64,000 nt of DNA. It comes from Morinoia aosen (Eukaryota; Arthropoda; Malacostraca; Amphipoda; Talitridae). This document shows, one piece after another, positions 22,540 through 36,319 of this stretch; position 1 is the first letter of the stretch, and each line of letters opens with the position of its first letter. The DNA lies in contig CM059557.1 of the NCBI GenBank assembly GCA_030386875.1, positions 59,598,514 through 59,662,513 of the forward strand, in the 5' to 3' direction. The notes beneath the pieces are model-generated. The model saw only the letters and a program-made list of their open reading frames with translations, was not told the DNA's origin and made no database searches. Made by a program: the position numbers and the translations under genes.

Positions 22540-25500
22540 TCACGAGCTGTTCTGGGTGCTGGCGTTGAACTGCATCAGCAGCACCACCCACGCCACGCAC
22601 GAGTTCAGCGCCTGTCGGAACACCGTCCGCGTTGTATTCGAAAATAAAATAAATAAAGAAAGTTTCTTCATAGCTTCCCGTGTGCATTTTATTCTCCCTC
22701 CGCTTAAGTTTGAAGAAAAATTTACTCTCTTCTGACCTGACATGTTGGACTGTTTTTAAAGAGTATTAAATAATGGATTCAACGCTAGGAAAGGGTTACT
22801 TTTAGCCTTTGACTTGTTGAAATTCTCATATTTTTTATGTTTTGTATTTTACCTCTTCGGTCCCAAGAATTTGAACTTCACAAGATTCGATTTCCACCAT
22901 ATGAGAAGAATTCTCTCTTTTGTTAGTGACATACTTTCGAGATGACCATAAAAAATGAAAAGAAACATACATCTCTATTGATTGTTTTCCTCGCAGGGCT
23001 ACGGGAGCGATGTGCAAGCTCAATGAGTTGAAGGTTTTCTTATGTAATATCTTCTGCTGATTCTATTATCATATGATGAGCTGCTTTTGCTTAGGAGAAA
23101 ATACCGCGGTTGTAGAGACCGGACTTGAAACAGAAGGAACTTTCTTGTCCATTGAGTGATTCTTGAGCCTCGCGTCGGGTCAGTCAGAATTATTCGAGTA
23201 TGTCTCATCATTCACCTTTTGAAACACAAATACAACGGATTCATCCATAAAGTAAAATAAAACACTTGTTTTTAAAGAGCAGCAAAGAGCGTAGTTCTAG
23301 CGCCCGTAGGTGCTCGAATGGTGTGCAACGCAGAAATACAATTTAGCGATTTCGTATGGAAGCTCAGTGCGCAAAAAATCGTGAGAACCGTGTTAAATGT
23401 GGAGTTATTTTTCATGAATTACTGACCAGCTTTGGATGCATAACGTATAAGTCTTGATGTTTTTTTAGTCTTTTTTCCATCACAGGGAACTGTTCAGTAT
23501 TATTGTTGCTCGAATCTTATTTCAACGTCATCTCGATTGTAACCATTTATACACCTTGTCGTTAAAGGAAACCCGATTGAAAGAAAGGTCCTTCTAATTT
23601 TCCTTCCCGAAGCTGTGATACCGTGAATGATGTCCGCTTATGTTTTTTACTGTTCGTCGTTATTGGTTGAGGTTTGTATTTCTTAATTTTGGTTGGTCAA
23701 ATAGCATATTTAATTAATTTTGTTATCACTGCAGTTTTCTTTCTTCGATCGTTCCTCTTCTGCAATTGAAACTATTTCAATACTTCGGAGGCATGAATTG
23801 CTTCGAGAACATATTTTTCTAACGAAAATTACGTTTCCAACATATGCATAATCTACACCCTGACATTCGCACCTAATATAGGTGAACAGCGAATTAGGAA
23901 AAGGTGCAAAGTTGCGGTGGCAAGTGACTCACCGTTACCAGGGACCGCCGCCGCAGAGAGTACGCTTCTCCGATGCTGAACTCCGCCATTGCGTCCAGCT
24001 GCGACAGCAAGCGTTGTGACTGCAACAAGTATGAATTATTTCAGTATATAAGCTCGTTTCGCTTGTGACTGCGTTTCACTTTGAGATGGTGAGCACAACA
24101 AATGTTTACACTCACCGATACTTTCTCGTCAGTGCTCCACCTTACGCTCATTTTTGCGATGTCTCCACGAATGCTCTTCACCTGAAATCATTTAGAAAAT
24201 ATTGTTACATGCATGGTCTGAGGCAGTTTAGTTTGAAAAAATCTGTCACGAAATCTAATTATATGCTCGAGCTACATTCTCCAGCCCAATACATTCTCCA
24301 GTCCAAAAGAAAGAAAAATTTACACGCCATCCTTTGTCTTTAACATGAGACAACCGAACGAAATGTACAAGTCAAATAAAAAATGCATGAATAACTCCTT
24401 CAGGGTTACAAAAAATAAAGATAGAGATGTTCACTCGAACTTCTTCGTCAACTTTTATTTTCGTGGCTGTAGATGTACAGTATGTAGAATGCAAACCTAT
24501 TTCTTATACTGTATGTCAAACGAAGGCTCAAGTCTACACTATACTGCTAACATAGTTATAAAAAATAAATAATATTTTTTCATTTTTGGTAAAAATTTCA
24601 ATTCGAAAATTTATAGGGAATAATGCATTTATAATAATAGTCCAATGTTTAGAAGACTTGTTTTACAAATTTTTCTAATCGGCTTTTCATCCTTAATTCA
24701 TGTTTTGAACGTCTTTATTCCAGAGAAAATGCATTCGGCAGGACTCTTCAGGGCTTCTGAGATGCAAAATTGACTACATTTTCCAAAATCTTTTTAACAG
24801 TGGCCACTTGTTCTAGAGTATTTTATGACGAAATGCACTTGAATTTTTTATTTGATTAAGAATGCATTGCAGGTATGTTTGAAAATGGTAAATATAAGCG
24901 ATAAAGAGCTGTTTTACTGTTGTTTCAAGATGTTTTTTCCTGTTGTACCGGATCATCTCGTCAATCTCGTCACAGTTGCAGCAGGGGCCAAAATCACAAT
25001 GTTAACAATAGTCGGACATTGATGTATCCGGTGAAAAAGAGCAGGAGCGTTTAAATTCAGATGAAAGCAAGTTAGTTTAACGAATGTCACAAGAAACATT
25101 TAACCTGACTGCGTGATGAACTTGAAGGAAAAGGGCCTGAGGAATTGGGTGCCAACGAAAAAAACATGTAACATGAAATTACGACGAAATCAGGAGGTAC
25201 AAGGTCAATATTCCAAGGACCTTGAGTTTTTGTTATTAAGGATTGGGAAAGTTTTATGAAGCCTAATGAACACATTTTATTTTCACCATCCTTCAGCATT
25301 ATGGACGCATCATCATCTTAGGGAGACGGAAACTTCACGAAACATCGATACATTCAGAATTGCCCATAATGTGAAAGCAGAAGTGTATGGGACTCTTCAC
25401 TCCAGAGGGATATGGGTCAGCAACACTTTTTTAGCCGTGGCATGACATCACTTGATTCTCTTGTGGTCTTCTTCATTTCAGCCACCAATAGTTTTTTATT

Positions 25501-28500
25501 TTTTTAATGGTACACGTCGGTTGAAACTTGAAAGTAGCTCGCTGGGTATGAGTGAAGACCTGATTACATTGAATGTTCCCGCATTTTTTTAATTTGCGGC
25601 TACCAAACACTGATGTGACGTGCTCAAGAGAACATGTGTGTCTCATAACTTCTTTACCAACACTGTGAGATTTGGCTCACCACCGACTGCAGAAAATTAA
25701 TACAAAATTAGAAGTGATTTCTTTGCAATACCTCGAATTATCATGGGCAAACTAAAAAAAGGATGTAGCTGCTATATGGTAAAAAATGTTTTAATAATTT
25801 TTCAAATTGGACGTCTTCCTCGTGATAATGCATACTGATTCAAAAACTCGCGTTCAAATGTTTTTCAAGAAACTGTACAGAAATTTTGTACCTTTTATTC
25901 AGAGCATTTTATTCTCTAAGAACCAACCTCGTCAATAAAATTTTGTCCCGAGTTGAAGGAGATCCACAAGAAGGCAATGCTGGGCAGCATGAAGATGACA
26001 CTCCCAGGTATTTCATTAGAAACGATGAGCATGTTGAAATAGATGGCCACGAGAAGGATGGAAGAGATCGTTTGAAGTGTGATACTGGCGCTGAATACCT
26101 TTAGCATGTCAGTTTTCCTTTCATCAATCTGTTGAAGTGATGAAATCCCAATTTTTCAAATGTAAATTGCGTTCTTAGGTGCCATTTTCATTAAAATTTC
26201 AATGTATGCGCAATCCCAACCCCCATGCGCGTCACCAAATATGCCGCTAAAGGTGCTGCTTAGACGTGGTAGGGAAAGTCGGAGACGTTTTCTTAGGTGT
26301 TTACTTCGAGGAGGTGACGAGAACGATTAGCGACAGGGCTAAGATGCCCACTGCTTATAAAAACTCCGACGCGCAGGAGGTTGGGATTGCGCATACATCA
26401 AAATCTCTTTCAGCTGTTACGTTATAGGGAAATTTCATGGAATTTTTAATTTTGAGGATAATTGCAACTATCGGTATTTCAGAATAAAAGAAGCCTCGAA
26501 TCCTGTTTTCTCAGGAGCTCTCAAAATGCTAAAAATATTTATACATGGTCCAGAAACCGGACATAAGATAAATCTGTAAGGTATGTTAGAGCTTAGCAGA
26601 CAGAGTGGGATTGCTCAATAAACTGAAGAATTAAAAAGAATCTCTCAGGTCTTTGTTTTGGTGGGATTCAGGATACAATGAATATAAAATGATTAGGAAT
26701 AGGAATAATTAAATGTTATTCTTCTGAAGAAAGTAAAAGAAAATTACACAACGCAAGATATGTTCCTTTTATAAAAAATTCATTTGAAGTTGAGATAATA
26801 ATTTTAAATGTAATTGATATATTTTACTATTTGCTGTTTTGACTACGGTAACAAGATTTCAGTAGACCAAGTAGTTTCACGTCACGTTGTGAAGTTTATA
26901 CACACCGCTACTTCTTCTTAAACGTTTTCAGTGAAGTAGAGTATATCCAGTGGCGCAGCCAGTTGAAAATTTCGGGGGGGACCAGGATCCATGACAAATG
27001 ATTTCGGGTGAAGCAGACATTATTTATGAGCAATCATCTTATTCTTTTACATAAAACGGCGACTGAAAATGGCCCATAGCTCAACACTGCGAGGGGGCAT
27101 GGCCCCCGTGGCCCACCCTGGCTGCTCTACTGAGTATATCCATACACAAATTCAGGCAAACTCAGATGAAAAGTAGTCATGTAAGGGTAGTCGTGTTCAT
27201 TCTATGAGGAGCTGTGCAGCACACAGGAAAGCCACGCTCAATAAATATAAAGTTCACAATGATGTCGAGTAAGCTGTTGACACAGTCTCGGTTTTCTAAA
27301 TACATTCACCGTAACAAGCGGCATCTTTACGTTAAATGTGTGAAAACATTACCACGAGTCCGCAGCAGTACTTGCGGCCTACGTGCCTAATTTTACTCTT
27401 CACTGTTTTCTCCTAAAAATTTTGTTTATCAGTATGTAGAAGCATTGAAGTATTAGAAGCGAGGAGTGATGGTGTTCAAGGCTCTCTACGAATCGTTTGT
27501 GTTGGCGGACTATTGCGAAGGGAGTCGAGTTCTCTTACCTCTTCTTCTGCTTTATTTCAACATACATATTCTTCCATAGTATTATATTTTAGGTTAGTCT
27601 CTCTGGGAAGCGAGAATAGGATGTGCTTTTATTTTTGAAGCTGACGATCATACATATGAGCAGAACACAAATTTCAAATAGCCAGTTTCTGGAATTCAAA
27701 ATTTCGGAATTTTCAAATTCAGTTTCGCAGCATGTGCAATATTATTCCGCCATAATAATTTGTTAAACTTAAATCGGTCTCCGGCGTTATTACTAGTTCA
27801 CTGTCTAAAACTTTCAACTCAAATCCTATTTCGTTGTTGCGACGACCAGCCACGAGATTCAGATAGGAATCGGCTGCTCTCGTAACAAGATACAAGAAAT
27901 AAAACTTTTATCTTTAGCGTAAGATAGAACTGAGGTTTACCAAGCTTATTCTTTAATTTAACACTTTAACTGCGATGGATTAAAACGAAGTTCAATATTC
28001 AATTCAAATATGAAGTCAATAAATTATTGTAGTAAGCCATTTTGAAAAAAAAACATTATTAATTGGATCGTACCCTTATTTAACTTTCATTAAGTACTTA
28101 TATAAATCGAGTTAGTGATTACAGATTGGTCAGCAGCATTATGAAGATCCCCGCAGTGACCACCTTTAAATTGCAGGGAACGTGTTATTAAGCACAATTG
28201 CAGCTTAGCACGCCGTCATCTCGCCTTTAACTTTGATACATGACGCATCAAGATGGAGTTAGCCAGCCAAGCAAGCTATATTTTAGATAAGAAAGACGAT
28301 ACAGTTAGTTCAGGGTACCGATCCCTGGTCGAGGACAGGTTGAATTGTGAGCGTCACAAATTACTTAGATAGACTCAGATAGAAAATGTTAAGGGTTATT
28401 TTGAATGATTCAATCTTCTCTTTAATTGAACATGAGAAATTACGCAAGATGAGAAGTTAAGGATGAACTTGATTGGACTTTGTCCCGTAATTCAAATGAT

Positions 28501-31500
28501 GTTTATTAAAGTCTGACTCTATGAACGTATCAATTGAGGGTTAACATTAAAGGTGAAGTACGGGTATCAAGAGTTCTATCGTTAAATTCGTTGATTAAAA
28601 CCACATCTATCAGACACTATAAAATTCGAGATCGGTTTAAGACAGAGCTCAAGAACGAGTAAGAGGTCTCGAGTTTCTTGGTAAGCAAAACAACCGATTC
28701 GTTAGCGCGCACACGTTCGATATGACAGTCAATATTTTTTGTCCGTATTTCAATTAAGTAACATTTTGTCAATAAATGTGAGTTAAAACAGCAGCATAAG
28801 TAGCCTTCATACGAATTACTTGGTCACCTTTCTATCCAATTTAAAAACGTAGAAAAATAAACATATATGTAAAATTTCTGATATTTACTTGTACTTGAAA
28901 GTTTAGGGTAAAAATGAGCAAATGAAGAAAGGTCCTCGGGACAGAAAGCCCTAGCTGCGATGCTCTGTAAAAATTTGGATGTCTTTCCTATTTGCTACAC
29001 GACTCGATGCCATGGGCTGTACTCATCCGTGAACACAATGTCCTGAGCCCAGCCTGGTCCTGAAACCATAATGCTGCTGACAATGGCGGTTATTTTTTGA
29101 ACCTCGCGTGAAAAAATGTTCGAATTTATTTATATTAAACACGCTTTCAAATATCATGACTGACTCGAAATTTTGATCGAAATTTCCCTAAGCATCTCCA
29201 AGTTCTGGTCTACGTAGCTTAGCTATAAATAGCCCAGCAAGTCGAACTACTAAGTTCCTGTTATGCGCTCTCAATTAATCAGTCAATCCATAGGTAAACT
29301 TATGAAGTGATTTTGTATGATACGGTCGACCTTCAAAACGCAAGTCTATTTTATTTTTCTTCACTGTAGAAATAACTTTGCAAAAGTTTCTGTTTGTGCG
29401 TGAAACAACGCTATGTTCAAATCAATTCGTTTTATTAGTTCACGCACTATAATTACGAATCAGTCTCTCGAGCAAGGGTGTAAATTATCACTTTGATATT
29501 TAGGTTTAAAATTTACCTTAGATTTAAACTAAAACAGTAAATTAATATTGAATTTCAAGATGTTTTTTGGTCCTTTATTGAGGCTTGACAGATTTCGACC
29601 ACGTTATTCTGGGATTTTTACTCAAAAATGGTAACCTGCATGAATGAAGCGTTGATTAGAACGTTGGTATCCTGCACTACAATTTCTCCATTTTCTTCCA
29701 CATTCACTACGTACATTTAGGTATTCTTTCCGAATGTAGGAATTTTTCTGACTTATGTTATTTCCAAAGATATTATGATAATTCTTGAGGCATTGTTAAA
29801 ATAGTTCTCATTGCATGTAGTTAAGAAAACATTGCATCGTGCGAGCTTGTGTTACTTAGAACTGTTATCTGCTTCGAAAATGCTCTTACTTAACATGAAA
29901 GCAGCAGGCAGTTTTACAAGCGTGTTCACTCTAGTGCCATGCATTGCTTCTGCATTTAGGAACAAGTCTGTGACTGTGCATGCATTGGTACGTCTTATGT
30001 TTACGTAGTTTGACATTACAAGGCGTGCCTGATACTTGGAGGAGTAATTCTAAGAAGAAAGGTTATAAATATTAATCTTGAAATGAAAAATTCTACCTTA
30101 CTAGCTGCCAACATCGGAATTTTGAAAAGTCACAAAATTTTTTGGTGTTTGGTAGAGAATGCATAACATTTCATCACAACGGGTGCTCTAAATAATATGA
30201 GCTACTTTCATTTAAAGAGTTTCCATCAAAAGTTTTCTGATTATCGCACTGTTTTCAACTTTGAGGCCGCACCCATTGTTGAGAAATTAAATCAGATGGT
30301 AGAGGTTTGTGTCTGATTCCCAAAAAAGTACGCTGAAGCGCAGACTAACTTTTTCCTCTTAAGTCATCAGATATGCTAAAGATATTCTTGAATAGTAGAT
30401 ATTCATATACACCAAATTCGTACTCCAAATCCTTTGTGCTAAATTTAACACAAGGCCCCACACAACAGTCTGATTAAAAAAAGTTATCAGTCGAGAGTTT
30501 GTTGTCTTCTTAATGATGCGATTTGGACACGATATTTGACTAATGCATGAAGTGTTTGTGACCCTTCAAATCAGAGTACACATAAACGACCTGTAACTGG
30601 GTCCTGAAAAATTCACAGACATCTTCTCCGCATTTAAAACATGTTCTGTAAAATTCACAGAGGCTGCAACATCTAAAGCCGAGTTGCATGAATTTTAATA
30701 CCCCATTGCTTAGGAACAACAGAAATAGCATTGTCGTTTAACAGTTTAGTTCTACTAAAATACTTAAGAAAGACAGCTGTTGATTATCAAATCTAGGCTC
30801 ATGATAATTGATGCTTTACACTTGTGAGGAAAACGCAATATGTTGCGAATTACCTAGACATGATGAAAAACTAAAATTAGATTTTGGGCGTATAAAAATT
30901 CATTTATCTTGATTCTTTAAAAAATAGAGGACAAATTCAAACTAGACTTCCATTCATACTTCTATTAATGAATGACTACCAATTGGTCTATGATTATAGA
31001 TAAAATCGGAAAATATATCACAGATGCAGCGAATCGTTGTTACCTTCATTTACCGTTAGGTGAAATTTTAACATTTTAGTAAAACACGTAGCTCTACAAA
31101 AAGCGTACTGAATCGACGGATCAGAAATAAGGGAATGTATCTCACCCATTAACAGAATTCAAACCATATGAAAACCATAGTACTTCTCTACAGCATGGCG
31201 GATTTAAGTCTCTGTTTCCACACCTATTCGTGGAAAGAGATGCAGTCAAGGCCTTTTCAACACTTACGTTACCACAGCATGAAAGATCTGACAACGTGAA
31301 TAACCTGTCCACTCATGGGCATGGCAACACAACTATGAATCTGTCACTTCTCTTGAGAGACAATGAGCGTACCGGTGCTTGCGCATGAAAATTGAAGCCC
31401 ATGAACGTGACTGCTATTTCTACTTTATTTTGACTCCGGTGCCATGCGTAATCAGCGTCGTGACGGCATGCATTGGACTCGGGTTTTCACCCTGGACTAA

Positions 31501-32263
31501 TCACACGACTCGTTCTTGCTGCCATTTTTCACTATATCCTACACTATCGTACAGGAAAATATTCATTAGGGCTGGCAACACAGTTACAGACTCTTACTGT
31601 GTGTAGAAATTCTGCCATGTCTTCCAAAATCCTGCAAGTCTCCTTCGGAAGAACCTGAGTGCTGCTCCTGTCCTCCTGAAGCTTGGCCTTCATTTCACAG
31701 AATCCATCATTTAAAAGTTTCATTAGCGACACGACAACAAATCGAAACAACGTGAGAGCAAAAGTGAAGCTTCCCATGAGAAAAATTTGCGCTATAAGGA
31801 GCAGGAACTGAATCCATCGTGGGATTTCCTCTTCAAAGTTGTCCTGGAGAATAACAACCAGGCCAAGAATGGTTATCGCAGCAACCACCATTGAAGGCCA
31901 CTGCTGCTGGAACGCTTTCCGGACGTTTTTTGTTGACATGCAGTAGCTGTGGGCCTGAATATGAAAGTAAAAAAGCTTGGCAATATTTTTGCTGTGTGAG
32001 AAGAGGATAATCCCACTCATTACGTTTCCAGTATAATTTACCGCTAACATGCACGTGACCGCAAGGCGACCAAGCTGACTAAAATTCGAATAAGCGTCAT
32101 ATGGTAAAATTGTCCCGCAATACGAGAAGATGCCTATTGATCGAATTGCGATCCCGTACAAAAACCAAAAAGGTAAAAATTTTTGTTTTTTATTAATATC
32201 ATGGTAAAGTACACCACAAATTTTCAAAGTCCAAACTGGCAACGTTATTAAGCCAAATTTCAT
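22540..32263 (-). CDS. Gustatory receptor (7tm_7 family), four exons
   Basis: Exons on minus are 32263-31598, 26128-25928, 24019-23933 and 22611-22540. All three introns fall in phase 0, giving 341 residues. Exon 1 begins MKFGLITLPVW and encodes four hydrophobic segments at about residues 30-55, 66-92, 125-146 and 152-180. It ends at donor ACA|GTAAGA. Exon 2 (acceptor TTCAACAG, weak donor GAG|GTTGGT) holds membrane segments 5 and 6. Exon 3 (acceptor TTGTTGCAG, donor ACG|GTGAGT) carries FSIGEAYSLRRRSL. Exon 4 encodes segment 7 and the family signature near the C terminus, AWVVLLMQF, where insect receptors usually have TYLVxLLQF. This family forms ligand-gated cation channels in chemosensory neuron membranes. 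At 341 residues it is slightly short. The usual TY of the signature is AW here. No stop or frameshift was found in the exons. The small C-terminal exons are typical of the family. Exon 1 is certain; the joins are inferred. Confidence 0.82.
22612..23932 (-). other. Receptor intron 3
   Basis: 1.3 kb of AT-rich sequence between exon 3 and exon 4, with nothing else recognised. Confidence 0.6.
24020..25927 (-). other. Receptor intron 2
   Basis: 1.9 kb. Short frames at 24065-24572 on the plus strand have no recognisable content. Confidence 0.6.
26203..26397. mobile_element. Small palindromic-ended MITE in receptor intron 1
   Basis: The ends are inverted copies of about 30 bp starting TGTATGCGCAATCCCAACC. 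TCAA is found directly outside both ends (26199-26202 and 26398-26401), suggesting a 4-bp target duplication. It has no coding capacity. The element sits about 75 bp from exon 2, upstream of its acceptor. The superfamily is uncertain. Confidence 0.75.
26948..27132. mobile_element. hAT-type MITE, 185 bp, with 8-bp TSD
   Basis: The ends are inverted (CAGTGGCGCAGCCAG against CAGTAGAGCAGCCAG), flanked by a perfect 8-bp duplication AGTATATC (26940-26947 and 27133-27140). It is related in length and internal sequence to the MITE at 12075-12260. It lies in intron 1 of the receptor gene. Confidence 0.88.
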
Positions 32264-34960
32264 TGTGGGTAATTAGTTATCTGCAAAGAAGTAATAAATT
32301 AGAACTTACATAGTAAAGTCACTGAATAACGTACGCAGAACGGAAATACACTCTCAAGATCAACAGCAGATTGAGTGTATCTCTTTTGCATATCAAATTA
32401 ACATTAAAAAATATAGAGAAGAACCCCTTGATTTGACGTTTCCAATCGATCAAATTTCAACGCAATCAGGTTGCAGATGAAAAGAAAGAAGTTGGACTCC
32501 ATCAAGTAACTACATATCTTTATAGAGCCTACACCCTACATAACAGAGCAAAGTGGCTTCATTTGATCGATTAAGAGAGATTCTTATCACTAAATTCAAC
32601 AACAGATTAATTCTGGAGAATCAACGCACAGGAAAAAGAGAAACGCCCATGTTATATGTATCGTCCAAATGTCTCCGGCACAATTACGGCCTAAATGTTG
32701 GTAGGCCTTAGTAGAGAAAATGTTTTCAAAAACGGGCTGGTAACGAGTTTACCATGAGAGGAGAGAGCTTTGAGCCCATTGTCTATTTGCTCGTAAGTTT
32801 TACCAATGCATGTAAAAAAAAATTCAGCAACTATTTGAATAACAATCGTAATTCATGACGGTTAAATCGACTGGAAAATTTGAGCAGAGTAAGACGTTAA
32901 TTACTCTCTATAGCAGCACATTAGTGTGCATAGATTCTACGTCATAGATATGTATAAAATATTATTAATATGCAAACAGTTCCTAAATCGCAGACAAATT
33001 ACTACGAGTTGTCTATGAAATATGCCCACTTTTAGAAAGGTGTTAGTAAAAGCACTCTATTAGAGCATAGTTTATGGCTAAGGGTATTATAAACAGATTA
33101 AAAGGTCGTATCTGTTCATCAGAGTAATGAATTTCAGATAGACCACATAAACTCCCAAATTGAAATCTTGATGAAAAACAAATTTTGTAGAATTTATCGG
33201 TCAAAAATCCTTCAATACTTGCCTTTTTAAAATGTATAGGTGGATTTATTTTGTAGTTTTCGAAACGAATGCAATAAATAATGTACATTTCGACAACGTT
33301 TCTTCTCTTTATCAAGTGGAAATCAGGATAATTCTAACTCAAATGCAATAGAAAATTTAGTCTTTCCTCATTTTACACCCACGAAGAAAACTTCAACAAA
33401 GTTGGTGTTTGCTATAGCGGGAGAGGGACTCGAGGTTATTTGCCTGCACCATGACTGCGACTAACATGTTCTGTTGTTCTGTGACCATCACAAAGAACTC
33501 GGTCGGTTAATTAAGCCTAAGTGCTATACCAATGCGTTCAGCTGAATCGATTAATAAGAGAAGATCATCTGTACGTCTGTAGAGTACCAATCAAACGGGT
33601 GAGGAACGTGAGGTTCTCTTTCTGAGATTTTGTGATATTACTCTCGAGAAATATAAGACAAAACATCAACATTTACATTTTAATTCACTATACAATGAGA
33701 AAACGCTGATCTGTTGAGCCTTCTTGGTGTTAACAGACCATTTAAGCATATACTTCCCAACTAGCGTATTTCTATTCATAATCGAGATAAAATTACCAGG
33801 TTACTTTTCACTTAGAGTCTCATGAAAGCTGTTTCATCCGTTGGGATAATATGCCGCGTTTCTATCTTCACACTACACTGGACTCCTGCGAGGAACACTT
33901 CCTACTGAAAGAGAAGGTAATTCCAACTGAGCTCGAGACTTATTATATGAAAAAGCGACTTATAATACTGAATTCTCTATTTGCAATGCAGTCCATTAAG
34001 AATGATTCTGTTTGATGAAAACGGTAATATAAAATTTAATTCAATTGTTTGAGTAAATAAGCCACCTTTTACTTCCATTTACCCAGCCAACACAACATGG
34101 AACGTTTCTTTTATTCGCATGCGAAGGTGAAGCGCTTTAGCAAACGTAGAAACAATTGGTTTATTCCATTGAATACCTAAAATGTATCAATTGACCGAAA
34201 TGGTAACGACATGATGGGCTTTTAACATTTATTGTAACGTTCTAAGCATGATCAAAATTTGAACCAAGTAAAATAGTAACTACACGCCTAGACATTTGCC
34301 CCCATTCCTGCAAAAGAAGCAAACCCCAGTTTTAGAGATTAATGAATTTATTCGCTCCTAAGAACCAGCTGTTGATACAACGATCATTATTTCTCAACAC
34401 GTGTTCAAAATTAATGGTAAATTTTTCATATGATCTTCGGTGCTGTCTTTTCGAGACTTTCATTCGTGAACGGCTATCAAACTTGTGGATCGTTTCAGAA
34501 CTAACAAACAACGCCTGACATGAAAAATAGGTTGATTATTTCTGAGATTAGGGAATGATTCAGTCTAAATTTATATGGGGTAAACAATCGGCCCTAAAAG
34601 TCATTGAGAAACGAAATAATATTTGGGCTAGTTCGGCCGTCCTTCCTACAGAATATTGACGCTCGTTTGTTATGTTTACCCTAACCACACACTCAGCGTT
34701 CTTTGTCGACGTTGCTTCAACAAACAGGTGTGCATGTTAATATAACCGACGTGCTACGTCGATTGTAACCGATTATGTGGAATGACTGAAATTCAAGGAG
34801 AATTATTTCCTCTCTTCATTTCATTATTTTTCCGAATTGGTTTATTTGAACTTGTTTGGAGCCTGTACGATAACTGCACCATAATTCTGTTTCTCCGGAA
34901 TGTAACTTATTTATTGTAACTCAACTTTTTTCGCACAACTCGCTTTCTAGAGAACATAGG
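32264..34960. other. Non-coding upstream of the receptor gene
   Basis: AT-rich sequence. No recognised gene or repeat. No convincing TATA box could be fixed for the receptor. Confidence 0.4.
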
Positions 34961-34964
34961 ACAT

Positions 34965-35105
34965 ACGTATATATATAAATATGTGTATTAGTGTGTGCAT
35001 GAGTGTGTATGTGTGCGTATGCAAACATGAATGTCTATGTATCAGTGTACACATGCACACGTTCGCACATTCATATACGAGCATGTACATGCAGTATATA
35101 TGTTT
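34965..35105. repeat. Degenerate TG/CA-rich low-complexity tract
   Basis: Interrupted runs of TATA, TGTG and CACA dinucleotides. The open frames over it are a by-product of composition. A similar tract lies at about 51205-51265. Confidence 0.6.
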
Positions 35106-35660
35106 CTATTTCTATTTTTGCGTAAAAAGCCAAACCTCAAGACACATTACATTTTACCTAAAGCTCTGCGATCAGTTAACACTGAACCAAATTCCAGAAA
35201 TAAACAAATAGATTGCGCTTGCTTAATGATTCATAAATCGATCTATCACGGCCCCGAAGGGCATTCTGTGAATAGAAGAAATTAAAAGTATAAACATACA
35301 AATGAAATAAAGCACTCGTGCAAAAATTATCTCTATATTTGTATGCCGAACAAGACATGCATTTCATTTTTAAGTGTAAGCTTGTTTAAGCATTTCTATA
35401 TGCGATGTTCTTTATAAATTACTTCGTGACTAACCTTTTCTCAATACTTGATTGTCATTTACGATGGTGTTTCAACCTGCTCCGGTATAGCGTTTTTTGT
35501 CTTTTTCTTACTTCGATAATCTCAACTAATAACTTGGGAGTTTCGAAGAATTCTTTAGTAGTTTTCGAATTATTTATAAGTTGTTAGCCATCTCTTGGAA
35601 TATAAAATATCCAAGAGATGATATTTTTAATTTCTCATTCAACTACCCCTTGACAGAGTT

Positions 35661-35866
35661 AGACTATTAGCACGCCACGTATGGTTTGTCTATTAGTATG
35701 CCTCGTATATTCTGTCTATTAATATGCCTCATATGGTCTATCTATTCGTACACCTCTGATTATTTGTCTATTAGTACACCTCGTATAGTTTGTCTATTAT
35801 TATGCCTCGTATGGCTTATCTATTTGTACACCTCGGATGGTTTGTCAATTAGTACTCCTCGTATGG
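35661..35866. repeat. 26-bp tandem repeat, about 8 imperfect copies
   Basis: The unit is close to TGTCTATTAGTATGCCTCGTATGG(TT), with several substitutions per copy. The plus-strand open frame across it shows a 26-residue period, that is three units, which is a consequence of the repeat length rather than evidence of a gene. Confidence 0.85.
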
Positions 35867-36319
35867 AACTTTTGTTTTAGGACGTCTTATATTAAGAAAT
35901 TTTTAAAAGCCAATATGTTGGCATGTATCTCATGTGGCAACTTGGAAAATAAACGTTTTTTTTTCTTTCACTAGCCGTTGTGATGGATGTAGATCTAAAA
36001 CAATTTCACGCAAGTGTATAACTTACAGTACATTCAGTAAATTTTTGACCAGGGTTTTAAACACAAAAGAAATTGAAGAACCACAGTGCTCAGTGAGCAA
36101 GATTGAAAAGAATCCACCCCACAACTTAAAGGGCGAGCTACCCGAACGAATACCGAATTGCAAGTGGACATCCTATGCGTGTACCAATCTCCGCGTTCAG
36201 GACTTTGGCGCGATCTTACTTAGCTACGTACGATTTGATTCTGCGTCATTTTCTTATATAATTAGCATTATCATTTATATTTCTTTAAATTATGCTGATG
36301 TTCTCATTGGTTCCATATA

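Larger units (their letters stand above)
26129..31597 (-). other. Receptor intron 1
   Basis: A 5.5-kb intron containing two small MITEs (26203-26397 and 26948-27132). No further exon is needed, because exon 1 and exon 2 join in phase 0 and together give the expected order of membrane segments. Confidence 0.6.

Noticed and set aside
28120-28205. Possible extra minus-strand receptor exon (frame containing CGDLHNAADQS)
   Set aside because: No good acceptor, and it is not needed: exons 1 and 2 join in phase 0 and give the expected order of membrane segments.
30540-30731. 63-codon cysteine-containing minus-strand frame in receptor intron 1
   Set aside because: No resemblance to any receptor segment, no splice signals and no other motif.
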